64,000 nt of DNA from Methanococcus maripaludis C5 (GCF_000016125.1 NC_009135.1:1178001-1242000), one strand, 5' to 3'. Counted from the stretch's first letter, positions 49,401-57,492 are shown. A program made the numbers and translations. Notes: generated from the sequence alone by a model not told the origin.

Positions 49401-49476
49401 TTTAATAATTAATAACTTTTTTACCGGTTTTTAGTTTGAATTCAATTTTTTCGATTTTATCCCAAATGTGTATGGT

Positions 49477-49530
49477 ATTTATAACCCCAATTAAAGAATT
49501 ATGATGGCGAGAAATCGCTATCAAGTCCAC
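49477..49530 (+). ncRNA. RNA unit R2: TATA box and GAAA-loop hairpin
   Basis: ATTTATAA at 49477-49484 precedes an eight-pair hairpin with a GAAA tetraloop at 49503-49522 (GATGGCGA with TCGCTATC). The hairpin starts where transcription would be expected to begin. Confidence 0.5.
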
Positions 49531-49631
49531 AATAATTCGATAAATTCAGGAATTTGTCGTTATTTTTTATTTTTATTTCTTTTTTTTCGGTTTTATTGCA
49601 ATCACAAATGGCTAATACTCCAATTTTCAAA

Positions 49632-49740
49632 TTTATATTACTCTGAGTTTATTTCTCGGAGGTATTTGGGGGAAATAGTATAGGTGGTAGTGGTTTTATC
49701 TTTTTAGGCCATTTATTTCGAGGGGATTTAAATGGCCCCC
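49632..49740 (+). ncRNA. RNA unit R3: TATA box, small hairpin, T-tract and second stem
   Basis: TTTATATTA (49632-49640) is followed near the expected start by TATTT-GGGGG-AAATA (49663-49677) and a T-rich tract at 49694-49705. Just after this lies a separate nine-pair stem, GGCCATTTA (49707-49715) with TAAATGGCC (49729-49737), which has no TATA of its own. Confidence 0.4.
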
Positions 49741-49786
49741 AAATTACGATTTTTAACCCGATGTACTGGTTTTGATATATCTAAAC

Positions 49787-49936
49787 ATTTAAATACTACT
49801 ATTTTCAGAAATTATATTTGCCCGAAGTGGGAATTTTCGGGTTAGGGGAGTGTAGTAATTTTTAACGGTTCCATACGTCGTGGAACAGTTCAATTTCTGG
49901 GGATTTTTGAATTGTTCCAATCCTTAACTTTTTTTA
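49787..49936 (+). ncRNA. RNA unit R4: TATA box and alternative hairpins ending in a T-tract
   Basis: ATTTAAATACT (49787-49797) precedes CCCGAA (49821-49826) pairing with TTCGGG (49836-49841) at the expected start. Further on GTTCCA (49868-49873) can pair with TGGAAC (49881-49886), or GGAACAGTTCAA (49882-49893) can pair with TTGAATTGTTCC (49907-49918); the two share GGAAC and exclude each other. A run of seven or more T at about 49929-49935 ends the unit. Confidence 0.5.
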
Positions 49937-50017
49937 ATACGTTTTTCAAATTTTTTAAAATTTAAATCCAATCTAGTCGATATGCCCGATTAAAGGCATA
50001 AAAACCTACACAAATCA

Positions 50018-50105
50018 TTTATATAGTTCGAAAATTACTTTTTATTAGGTCCTGAAGTTCCAGATGAAGCAGAGATTATATATTCAATCTGGATTTCAGG
50101 ACTGT
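50018..50105 (+). ncRNA. RNA unit R5: TATA box and two-tier stem
   Basis: TTTATATA (50018-50025) is followed at the expected distance by GTCCTGAA (50051-50058) pairing with TTCAGGAC (50097-50104). Inside, CCAGAT (50062-50067) pairs with ATCTGG (50089-50094), separated from the outer stem by three bases or fewer on each side. It is the most regular stem of the five units. Confidence 0.55.
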
Positions 50106-50293
50106 ATGACCTCAATTTACATGCTCAAAGCCGATACACTAAATTTGTGCCATTTAATGTATCAAATAAACCGAAACAGACAGATTATTACCTCATATCA
50201 GATACCACCCTTTCAAATTACCGTGTCAATTCTGCCCTAATTTCGCAGATCGGGGCAGAACTCTGGAATTTTATAACTTTTTTTAAAATATTT

Positions 50294-50527
50294 TTAAACT
50301 TCAATTCTAAATCTATCGCTCATTATCATTGCATTGTGGTATATTACGGTCTTTTCTTCATCATTTGCATGAATACAAAGCCATTTACCGTCTCTATTCA
50401 CAACAGCCATTACATTTTGATTAATTTCTTTTCGATTTTTTAGTTGGTAGATAATTCTCTGAAGTTCCCTATCAGTTACAGGAAACTTTTTTCTGTCAAT
50501 TTTCCTTTTTCTGAAATTTTTAGCCAT
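50294..50527 (-). CDS. Small basic protein, last gene of the replication operon
   Basis: The 77-residue protein is strongly basic at its start (MAKNFRKRKIDRKKFPVTDR) and may bind nucleic acid; its second half (QNVMAVVNRDGKWLCIHAND) looks beta-rich. GGTGA lies three bases before the ATG, which overlaps the stop of the preceding 41-residue gene. Function unknown. Confidence 0.6.
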   Translation of the reverse strand: MAKNFRKRKIDRKKFPVTDRELQRIIYQLKNRKEINQNVMAVVNRDGKWLCIHANDEEKTVIYHNAMIMSDRFRIEV

Positions 50528-50645
50528 TTTTCACCGAATATTTTTTAATAATCTCGTTTAACTCATCACAAACTTTTTTTTCGTCTTTTCGCAAAACTAC
50601 AAAATTTCGAACATATGTTACGTGTATTTCTGTATTTTCAGTCAC
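50520..50645 (-). CDS. Tiny 41-residue protein between two operon genes
   Basis: A GTG at 50645 opens MTENTEIHVTYVRNFVVLRK and continues to a stop at 50520-50522 that overlaps the next start. GGTGT lies four bases before the GTG, inside the end of the upstream gene. The exact fit between its two neighbours and the good ribosome site are the reasons for calling it. Charged, soluble, unknown function. Confidence 0.55.
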   Translation of the reverse strand: MTENTEIHVTYVRNFVVLRKDEKKVCDELNEIIKKYSVKNG

Positions 50646-50647
50646 AT

Positions 50648-50842
50648 TTACACCAAATATTTTGAGATATAATCTTGTACGGCGTTATCAAGCAGAACAA
50701 AAGTACAGTTATCCGCAGATTTTCTATACCAATCATAAAACTGGATAATTCTTTGAGAAATTTCACAGCCTTCTCTTGCTCTCCTGCCAACTTCCTTTCC
50801 GTGTTCTTCACTCCATTTTATAATTTCTTGGATTGTATCCAT
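50648..50842 (-). CDS. Small helical protein downstream of the helicase
   Basis: The 64-residue protein (MDTIQEIIKWSEEHGKEVGR ...) is predicted helical with no membrane segment or metal site. GGTGGTGA precedes the ATG. It begins 12 bases after the helicase stop. Unknown function. Confidence 0.6.
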   Translation of the reverse strand: MDTIQEIIKWSEEHGKEVGRRAREGCEISQRIIQFYDWYRKSADNCTFVLLDNAVQDYISKYLV

Positions 50843-50854
50843 TTCACCACCATT

Positions 50855-52978
50855 TTACAAGATTAAAGTCTGTTGCCCTTTTTTCTGTTCAAAAACATTC
50901 ACATCGTAAGGAACTTTAAGAATTTTTAGTACCTTTGCAGCGGTTTTATTGCCCAGTTGAGCGGCTAATTGATAAGGATTCTTCTTTATGTCTTCCCTTG
51001 ATTTCAAACCAACATCATAGAGTTTTCTTGCTTTTACTCGACCAATTCCTTTTATTTTCAAAAGTTCAACAAGTTCTTCAGAAGCCCCATATTTAAGCCG
51101 GACATCGATATTTGAAAACTCATTCCAGTAATCTTTTAGGTTTCCCGAAATTCTAAGAAGCTCTTTAGCTGAATACATCATCCAGTTCATTTGCTCTAAT
51201 TTGTATCGTAAAATTCCCGGTTCTACTGCGTAATGTTCGTGGATTTCTTCGTCTGATTTTTCAGAAATCCAAGCTTTAAACAGTCTTGAATAGAAGAAAT
51301 CATCAATCAATTCATCATCTGACTCATAACCTAAAGATTCAAGCTCATTTCTAATATCTGAATCATTATCAGGCATTCTCAATTTTGGTTTCATTTCGTG
51401 AGTTCCTGAGAGAGTCAATAATATATGGTCTTCAAACGAATAGTCTTCAAGTCCTGCCAAACCGTTTAAAATGTGTATTGCGGAACTTGGCGAGATATAG
51501 AGTTCAGATACCCTACAACCTAAAGCCGTAACTTCAAGGATTTCATTTTCAGGTCTTAACAATTTAGCATTTTTAAAGTCAAACAGGATTTCTTCAACAG
51601 TTCTTTTAATTTTTTGAAAATCATCGTACTGGTACGCATAGAACGTATTTTTTAAGAATTTGAATAATTCTGTCTTGGTTCTTGTAATATCAGACGCAAT
51701 CAAACCTAAAACGTGCTTTTCTAAACTTTTATAGTTGGCAATTCCTGAATAGATGTGTTCAGGGTCTCCGTTTAAAAGATTCAAAGCTTCAGTAATATCG
51801 CCTTTTTTCTTCAGAACAATTATTCCCTCACCATAAGGGTCAAGCCCGGGTCTTCCTGCTCTACCAATGCACTGCTGAATTTCCATAACCGGAATAAATT
51901 TCATTCCTTTTTCAGAAAATCTCTTAACGTCTCGGATTATTGCCCTTCTACAAGGAAGGTTTAACCCTGCTGAGAGTGTTGGAGTACAGCAAATAACTTT
52001 TACAATTCGATTTTTGTATGCAGTTTCAACAATTTTTCTCTGTTTTGTCGTGAGTCCTGCATGGTGAAAGGCAATTCCTTTTCTAACGCAGTCGGAAAGA
52101 GTTTTAACAGTTTTTCCCTCTGAGTCTGATTCAAGAAGGTCTTCTGCAACTTCGTTTAGTTTTTCAATTTCTAAGGGGTGTAAATACTTCCTTACATCGT
52201 GCTTTTTAGCTTCCCCGACTGCGTTTCTTTTTGAAGAACAAAAGATTAAACAAGAGCCTTCTTCTTTTGCCGTATCGATAACTAAATTATTTAATGGGTT
52301 TTTATGTTCATTTTCAACCTTCTTTTCTTCTGAATTTGTGTATTCAATTACATTTTCAAAGAAAGTAGCTTTTCTAAGCTCAATAGGTCTCCAAGTGTCA
52401 ATAATTAATTTAGCATTTAACCAGTCTGCGAGTTCTCCGGGATTTCCAACAGTTGCCGAGAGTCCAATAATTTGTAAATTTAACGTCTTTAGAATTGTTA
52501 AAACCACTTCTAAAGTAGCCCCCCTTTCACCGTCTCCGATTAAATGAATTTCGTCTACTACCACACATGAAACGTCTTTTAGCCAGTCTATTTTATGCCT
52601 GATTAATGAGTCGAGTTTTTCTGAAGTTGTTATGATTAAATCGTACTTATTGAGGTCTTCTTTTGAATCAAAATCGCCAATTGAAATACCTATTTTAAGA
52701 CCATATTTCTCGTATTTTTCCTTGAATTCTTCGAACTTTTCAGTAGCTAAAGCTTTTAGTGGAACAATGAATATTGCCTTTTTTCCGGTTGGTTCTTTGT
52801 TTTCATTTAAAAGGTTATTTATGAAAGCCATTTCACCGATTAAGGTTTTTCCACTTGCTGTTGGAATACATACGAGGAAATTTTTAGTTTTGTCTAAAAG
52901 TCCGTTATCTAAAACTTTCTTTTGTGGCGGTCTTAATTCTGTAATTCCAAAATCTTTTAAAACTTCAAAGACACTCAT
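50855..52978 (-). CDS. Hel308-like superfamily 2 DNA helicase
   Basis: The 707-residue protein follows the Hel308/Ski2 plan: Walker A IPTASGKTLIGEM, DEIHLIGD box, IGLSATVGNP, helicase domain 2 with GIAFHHAGL and QCIGRAGRPGLDPYGEG, winged helix and ratchet helices, and a C-terminal helix-hairpin-helix (LKIKGIGRVKARKLYDVG). Hel308 unwinds stalled forks with 3'-5' polarity. Its location in the element operon suggests an element-borne replication helicase rather than the cellular copy. The start overlaps the previous gene by four bases (ATGA). Confidence 0.85.
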   Translation of the reverse strand: MSVFEVLKDFGITELRPPQKKVLDNGLLDKTKNFLVCIPTASGKTLIGEMAFINNLLNENKEPTGKKAIFIVPLKALATEKFEEFKEKYEKYGLKIGISIGDFDSKEDLNKYDLIITTSEKLDSLIRHKIDWLKDVSCVVVDEIHLIGDGERGATLEVVLTILKTLNLQIIGLSATVGNPGELADWLNAKLIIDTWRPIELRKATFFENVIEYTNSEEKKVENEHKNPLNNLVIDTAKEEGSCLIFCSSKRNAVGEAKKHDVRKYLHPLEIEKLNEVAEDLLESDSEGKTVKTLSDCVRKGIAFHHAGLTTKQRKIVETAYKNRIVKVICCTPTLSAGLNLPCRRAIIRDVKRFSEKGMKFIPVMEIQQCIGRAGRPGLDPYGEGIIVLKKKGDITEALNLLNGDPEHIYSGIANYKSLEKHVLGLIASDITRTKTELFKFLKNTFYAYQYDDFQKIKRTVEEILFDFKNAKLLRPENEILEVTALGCRVSELYISPSSAIHILNGLAGLEDYSFEDHILLTLSGTHEMKPKLRMPDNDSDIRNELESLGYESDDELIDDFFYSRLFKAWISEKSDEEIHEHYAVEPGILRYKLEQMNWMMYSAKELLRISGNLKDYWNEFSNIDVRLKYGASEELVELLKIKGIGRVKARKLYDVGLKSREDIKKNPYQLAAQLGNKTAAKVLKILKVPYDVNVFEQKKGQQTLIL

Positions 52979-54324
52979 TTTTTCACTTCTTCATCATCTT
53001 CAATCGGCTCGATAGTTTCAAACTTAACAAATTCGGTATCATGCGAACAGCGTTCAAATGAATAGCTTATACGGTGATTACAACGTTTACAGACGTGGGC
53101 AAATTCTTCATAATCATAATCCATTAAAGAATTACATTCAGGACATCGGTATATACCATTTAAAGCCTGTCTAATCCTTTCTACTGCATCACTAAAACGG
53201 TAAATTCCCCTTTTTTGACCGAAATCAGACTCCAATTTAACAATCAAATTATTTCTTTGAAGCTTTTCTCTAAGGTTTTTAGTAGTTCTATCAAATTTTA
53301 CGACAGTAGCACCGCCATAAATAATAGTTTTAGTGATATCAAGAGACAATTTCCACCATTCAGCGAACTCTTGAAGCAAACTCTCCCCATCAAGTTTTAT
53401 AGGTCTAATACCTTCAAACTGGAACCCATATTTTAAATAAGACTCAGAAATCCCAAGCAAAATGCTTTCATAAAGAAGTTCCGGGTCTTCAAATTTCAAC
53501 CAGTTTCTTGAAGCATCTTTCGACCAAGTAAACTCGTGTCTGTTAATCCCTGCACCCTTTTGATAACGTTTAAATTGAATCGGAATCGATTTTAAGTTTT
53601 TACTGTAATATTCTGTCTGAGTCCAGTCTCCACACCTCAACATATAGTTTGATTTTCTTGTTTCAGCAATATATTCAAATTGAACCTGGTCGCAGCCTAA
53701 AAATTCGACATCGACCTCAGCCTGTTTTACTGAAACTTCAACCAGTGAAGTGTAATCGGTCTCCTGTAACTCTAAATCCCTTGCAAGTTCTTCAATATCC
53801 AAATCAAAAATTTTCTTCAGATATTCTGAATAAATAAACTTAAGCTCTTGCACGTGGTCTGAGAAAGTAACACACATTTCGTTTAAAAGCTCTTTTTCAT
53901 CGTTTAGATAAATCGGAAGAACGTTTGTAAACTTGTATGTGTCTTCATAGGGGTTTATTCCCTTCTGTTTCATGTAGAGCCTGTTAAAATTACAGTAAGC
54001 ATAACCCACGTATGGTGCAGTAAAAGAAAGTGTTAAATCTGAAATCACTTCCCCCTCTTGCGACTCTATCGGGTCAGAACTCCACCGTTCAGTTGGAAAT
54101 TTTATTCCCATCGAGTTCTTGTTACTGTAATCAAAGACCCTTACAATATTTTTTGGAAATTTCTCTTTCCATTCGTGAAATGCCTGTTTATTGTGGGATT
54201 TACCGATATATTTAAAGAGAAACGGGCAATATACAGTAAATACAACCCTATCGAGTACAATTCGTCTTGAAACATCCTCATCATATTGAACAGTTGCAGG
54301 AGGAATATTTTCAAGAGTTATCAT
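52975..54324 (-). CDS. Large zinc-ribbon protein, candidate replication protein
   Basis: The 449-residue protein has a long N-terminal region of unknown fold, a winged-helix-like segment (VVKFDRTTKNLREKLQRNNL ... KRGIYRFSDAVERIR) and a C-terminal zinc ribbon (YRCPECNSLMDYDYEEFAHV followed by CKRC). Its coupling by four-base overlap to the helicase suggests a role in element replication, possibly as initiator or loader; no catalytic motif of known Rep families is visible. AGTGATTA precedes the ATG, directly after the previous stop. Confidence 0.55.
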   Translation of the reverse strand: MITLENIPPATVQYDEDVSRRIVLDRVVFTVYCPFLFKYIGKSHNKQAFHEWKEKFPKNIVRVFDYSNKNSMGIKFPTERWSSDPIESQEGEVISDLTLSFTAPYVGYAYCNFNRLYMKQKGINPYEDTYKFTNVLPIYLNDEKELLNEMCVTFSDHVQELKFIYSEYLKKIFDLDIEELARDLELQETDYTSLVEVSVKQAEVDVEFLGCDQVQFEYIAETRKSNYMLRCGDWTQTEYYSKNLKSIPIQFKRYQKGAGINRHEFTWSKDASRNWLKFEDPELLYESILLGISESYLKYGFQFEGIRPIKLDGESLLQEFAEWWKLSLDITKTIIYGGATVVKFDRTTKNLREKLQRNNLIVKLESDFGQKRGIYRFSDAVERIRQALNGIYRCPECNSLMDYDYEEFAHVCKRCNHRISYSFERCSHDTEFVKFETIEPIEDDEEVKK

Positions 54325-54741
54325 TTAATCACTCTTGATGATTAACAAAACATCTTCTTCAGTAAGTCCCAAGTCTTTTCCTGCACTAAGCATTGTAGCT
54401 TTAGAATGGTTCATAGCGTTCATTCGTTCAATCTCTAAAACTGCTTCGTTTTCAGCTCGTTTCAAAATCTTGTTTTTCAAGTCTTCACTTTTCGTAACAG
54501 TTGCAAGAAGTCTCGCAAAATCCCTGTAAGTCATTTTAATTGACTTAGCCTGTTCTTTTGAAGTACAATCTGCATGACTTGAAAGTACAACGTAACCACA
54601 GTTTTCAGGGTCAGTAACACAAGACGTTACAACTCCATCTTTACCTTTTGTTACAGCTTTTGCAGGGTAAAAAACGACTCTTGACTGTCCGAAATTAAGC
54701 CTATCGGGAAGGTCAAATTTATCAAGGTTCATTACTTGCAC
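54325..54741 (-). CDS. Small protein related to the next upstream gene (paralogue 2)
   Basis: The product of about 138 residues starts at a GTG at 54741 placed five bases after GGTGG; the ATG at 54732 is further away. The first half is beta-rich (FGQSRVVFYPAKAVTKGKDG). The C-terminus, KATMLSAGKDLGLTEEDVLL, resembles a UBA-like three-helix end and aligns with NTILAAARDYGIAKEVAEKI in the gene at 54743-55180. The pair may be single-stranded DNA-binding subunits; this is inference. Confidence 0.55.
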   Translation of the reverse strand: MQVMNLDKFDLPDRLNFGQSRVVFYPAKAVTKGKDGVVTSCVTDPENCGYVVLSSHADCTSKEQAKSIKMTYRDFARLLATVTKSEDLKNKILKRAENEAVLEIERMNAMNHSKATMLSAGKDLGLTEEDVLLIIKSD

Positions 54742-54742
54742 A

Positions 54743-55180
54743 TTAACCACCGATAATTTTTTCAGCTACTTCTTTCGCAATTCCGTAATCCCTTGCTGCT
54801 GCTAAAATAGTATTTGGAGACAGCCCATTGTTTTTCATTGAATAAAGTTCTGAAATCTTATCTTTTGCGTACAAATCGTCAAGCATTTCTTTAAATCCGT
54901 TACCTTCATTGTAAGCTTTTACAATATCCATAACCACTGAAACAGACAATTGAACGTTAAACTGTTTGTTTTTGTCCTGTTTAACTCCGTTGTTTACATT
55001 TTGTGTAAAAAGCCTTACTGTACCTTTTTTATCAAAATCCGTTTCGTAAATGGGCTGTCCAGTTTTTTCGTCTACTTTATCAGTTTTTACCTGACCTCTT
55101 GAAACGTGGATTTTTCCAGTTTGAAAACCTGTATCGTAGTTAAACCATCTTTCAGTTACTGTTTCATGTTTTTCAGACAT
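54743..55180 (-). CDS. Small protein of the replication operon (paralogue 1)
   Basis: The 145-residue protein starts at the ATG at 55180, six bases after AAAGGTGA; an ATG two codons earlier abuts the site. It has a beta-rich N-terminal half (GKIHVSRGQVKTDKVDEKTG, TVRLFTQNVNNGVKQDK), then FNVQLSVSVVMDIVKAY and a C-terminal helical end shared with the next gene. The pattern of short strands with basic loops would suit an OB-fold, but I cannot confirm it. Confidence 0.55.
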   Translation of the reverse strand: MSEKHETVTERWFNYDTGFQTGKIHVSRGQVKTDKVDEKTGQPIYETDFDKKGTVRLFTQNVNNGVKQDKNKQFNVQLSVSVVMDIVKAYNEGNGFKEMLDDLYAKDKISELYSMKNNGLSPNTILAAARDYGIAKEVAEKIIGG

Positions 55181-55445
55181 TGCCATTCACCTTTTTTATA
55201 TGGTAGTCTCCATTTTCGAAGTAGACCTGTATTCTATCTCCTTCTTTGAGACCGTTTGATTTTGTTTTTAGTTCGTATATTTTCTTTGAATCATCTTTTA
55301 CGAGAAATTGATTTTTTAAAATGTAATTATTCGATAATTTGTTAAATTTGGAATCATAAACCGCTATTTTGCAGTTTTTAGTCTGCTGTCTCATGACGAC
55401 AGTGTATTCCTTTATTTTTGAGGTCTTTGGAAGTTCGGGATACAT
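55173..55445 (-). CDS. Small beta-rich protein of the replication operon
   Basis: The 90-residue protein (MYPELPKTSKIKEYTVVMRQ ...) is basic and strand-rich, ending KEGDRIQVYFENGDYHIKKV. The start directly follows the AbrB-like stop with ribosome site GGATGATTA, and the stop overlaps the next gene. No known family. Confidence 0.6.
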   Translation of the reverse strand: MYPELPKTSKIKEYTVVMRQQTKNCKIAVYDSKFNKLSNNYILKNQFLVKDDSKKIYELKTKSNGLKEGDRIQVYFENGDYHIKKVNGNV

Positions 55446-55574
55446 TTAATCATCCTTGTTTTCACCTTCTTTTATCGTGATTTTTACTTTCTTTCCGATT
55501 AGTTTTTTAGGTAAAGTTACATGTCCGGTGTTTCCGGAGGGTTTTACCTGTTTTATGATTGTTTTTTCTTTCAT
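55446..55574 (-). CDS. AbrB-like/DUF2080-type small protein, first gene of the replication operon
   Basis: A 42-residue protein: KTIIKQVKPSGNTGHVTLPK then KKLIGKKVKITIKEGE. The pattern of a short strand, a Gly/Asn turn, a LPKKLIGKKV segment and a closing strand is that of swapped-hairpin AbrB-type DNA-binding proteins, in particular the very short DUF2080 group found with archaeal mobile DNA. GAGGCGATA precedes the ATG. As the first gene it may regulate the operon. Confidence 0.6.
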   Translation of the reverse strand: MKEKTIIKQVKPSGNTGHVTLPKKLIGKKVKITIKEGENKDD

Positions 55575-55655
55575 TATCGCCTCTTTTGATATGGATTTTA
55601 AATGAGGGGTGGGGGGCATGTTTTGTGAATACAGACGTATATTTTTTATTAGTAG

Positions 55656-55722
55656 TCTGTCTTTTCACATACTAATCTGTGGATATCCATCTATAAAAAT
55701 CTTTCTGTATTTTTACATACTA
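55656..55722. promoter_or_regulatory. Two 19-bp direct repeats between divergent operons
   Basis: TCTGTCTTTTCACATACTA (55656-55674) and TCTGTATTTTTACATACTA (55704-55722) match at 17 of 19 positions, 48 bases apart. They lie between the replication operon (minus) and the winged-helix gene (plus). On the minus strand TTTTTATAG (about 55690-55698) between them could be the TATA box of the replication operon. They are good operator candidates. Confidence 0.5.
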
Positions 55723-55817
55723 CTTAATTAAACCATACATATTGAAAAAAATAGTATTCTCTTAATATACGGAATTCTACAAATATTTATGAGTAAAAAA
55801 TGACAATGTGAAGTCTT

Positions 55818-56210
55818 ATGCTGATAAATCTACTCTCAAAAAAGCATGTTAGGGAAATTATGACTTTTTTGAATGAATCAGGTGAAGTACATTATAGCAT
55901 GATTCAAAAAAGTTTGAAAATAAATAAAGGGACCCTTTCAAGTCTTTTATTATTATTAATGGAACATGAACTAGTCGATAAACGGAAAGATGAAACCGAT
56001 GGAGACGAAGGATTAATAAAAACTTATTATTACTTAACAGAACACGGCAAAACCGTAATGAGTCTTTTTGAAGTTGAAAAAGCTCTTGAAAATCGTGATA
56101 AAAAAAAGTTAGATAATTTAACAACCTACATTATCGGTAACAATAACCAAAATATTGGAAATATAAACGTAAATAATAATTTCATGAGTAACAACAGTTT
56201 TCAAAAATAG
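55818..56210 (+). CDS. Winged-helix regulator, candidate element repressor
   Basis: The 130-residue protein has a winged-helix domain (residues about 5-75; VREIMTFLNESGEVHYSMIQ, LKINKGTLSSLLLLL) followed by a helix and an Asn-rich tail (IIGNNNQNIGNINVNNNFMS). It is divergent from the replication operon with paired direct repeats between them, the usual layout of a repressor switch. A TATA-like AATATTTATG lies about 35 bases before the start and GTGA precedes the ATG. Confidence 0.65.
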   Translation: MLINLLSKKHVREIMTFLNESGEVHYSMIQKSLKINKGTLSSLLLLLMEHELVDKRKDETDGDEGLIKTYYYLTEHGKTVMSLFEVEKALENRDKKKLDNLTTYIIGNNNQNIGNINVNNNFMSNNSFQK

Positions 56211-56298
56211 TAAAATTGATGTTAATTTTGTTTTTATCGAAATTAAAGTTTATTTTGATTGAATATTGGATATCCATTAATTTTACGGGGGTAAATTA

Positions 56299-56838
56299 AT
56301 GTTCAAATCTATTAAATGGGTCTCTATTGAATTTTCAGATGATCCAATACCTAAAAAATCTGAAAAAACAAAGAAAACTAAAAAAATAACTAAAAAAGAA
56401 GCTTTTAAAAAAGGCAAGGCTTTTGAGTTATACTGTTTAGATATTTTTCCAGAAAATGAGTTTGATTTACTTGAAATGACACATAACCCAAATTCTGCAA
56501 ATGGTAGATTTGTTGAAAGTGATTTGAACCCAGATTTAAAATTTAGAGATAAAAAAACAAATGTTATTTTTAGTGTTGAATGTAAATACAGGAGTAATTT
56601 ATTCAAAGGGGCTTTTAAATGGGCTAAATATAAAGATCAAGCTGATAGATATCGAGAATATGAAACAGAAAATAATATTCCTGTATTTATTGCAATGGGA
56701 TTGGGTGGAACTCCAGATGATCCAGAACAAATGTTTATAATGCCACTAAAAGAAATAAAATATAATTCAGTTTATCCGAGTGCTTTGGAAGATTATGAAA
56801 TTACCGAATCTCAAGACGTTTTCAAAATTTTAAGATAA
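56299..56838 (+). CDS. PD-(D/E)xK nuclease-like protein
   Basis: The 179-residue protein has a lysine-rich start and then the core GKAFELYCLDIF (Glu), DLNPDLKFRDKKTNVIFSVE and ECKYRSN, which fits the E...D...ExK active site of restriction-endonuclease-like nucleases. It resembles Mrr-type or Holliday-junction-type nucleases in plan. A GGGGGTAA site precedes the ATG. It may be a defence nuclease or an element processing enzyme; no methylase partner is adjacent. Confidence 0.6.
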   Translation: MFKSIKWVSIEFSDDPIPKKSEKTKKTKKITKKEAFKKGKAFELYCLDIFPENEFDLLEMTHNPNSANGRFVESDLNPDLKFRDKKTNVIFSVECKYRSNLFKGAFKWAKYKDQADRYREYETENNIPVFIAMGLGGTPDDPEQMFIMPLKEIKYNSVYPSALEDYEITESQDVFKILR

Positions 56839-56930
56839 TATGTTTGATTAAGGAAATATTGAAAATTTACATGTAAAAAAGTAATTGGGGTAAATATTAA
56901 TTTTGTTTTTAAGTTCTGATCGATTGACCC

Positions 56931-57485
56931 TCACGTAGAACTTACTTCCGTTTCCGTGCAAGGACATTTTTTTTGAGAGTCTTTTTTACAATAACGGACA
57001 TTTTCTTTAAGTTTAATATCGTTTAACTTATCCTGTGCTTTCAAATAATTTAAAATGTCCTTAAATCCAGAATTGTTACAATATTTTAGTGTATTTAACT
57101 CGTACTGTATATTCTCGGTTAATTTTTTAGCTTCGATCAAGCTATCAATAGGTACTGTTTTTAACTCGTAATCTGCTTCTTTCCTAAGATCATGTAAATC
57201 TATCATATAGTTAACTACTTTCCCAAATTTTTTATTTCCAATTTCCTCTGAAAAACTTTTTAAATATGTTTTAACATTGCTGTGTGCATACGATCCCTTT
57301 AATCCAGATGCATTAAGGGAATCTTCAGATTTGATAAGTTCCCTGATGTTCAAAAAAGTATAATAGTAGTATCTGCCTATAGCAGTCCTACATATTCCTT
57401 CCCTAAATTCCGAGTTGCAACTTTTATATAATGCATCTGCAACTTCTTTGAATTCCCCAATATCCATTTTAACAGATTTAAACAA
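56931..57485 (-). CDS. HEPN-domain protein
   Basis: The 184-residue protein is helical, with RTAIGRYYYYTFLNIRELI, AHSNVKTYLKSF and IDLHDLRKEADYEL. The last is close to the LRxxADY segment of HEPN domains that occur as RNase toxins or in defence systems. The canonical RxxxxH pair is not clear, so catalytic activity is uncertain. Start is a TTG at 57485 with AGGGATAAC upstream. The C-terminus has a Cys-rich end (YCKKDSQKKCPCTE). It is the last gene of a three-gene operon. Confidence 0.5.
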   Translation of the reverse strand: MFKSVKMDIGEFKEVADALYKSCNSEFREGICRTAIGRYYYYTFLNIRELIKSEDSLNASGLKGSYAHSNVKTYLKSFSEEIGNKKFGKVVNYMIDLHDLRKEADYELKTVPIDSLIEAKKLTENIQYELNTLKYCNNSGFKDILNYLKAQDKLNDIKLKENVRYCKKDSQKKCPCTETEVSST

Positions 57486-57492
57486 GTTATCC

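Noticed and set aside
50147-50443. Plus-strand frame of 98 codons overlapping the small basic gene at 50294
   Set aside because: Composition is poor, it lacks a ribosome site, and the opposite-strand gene has a good site and fits an operon.
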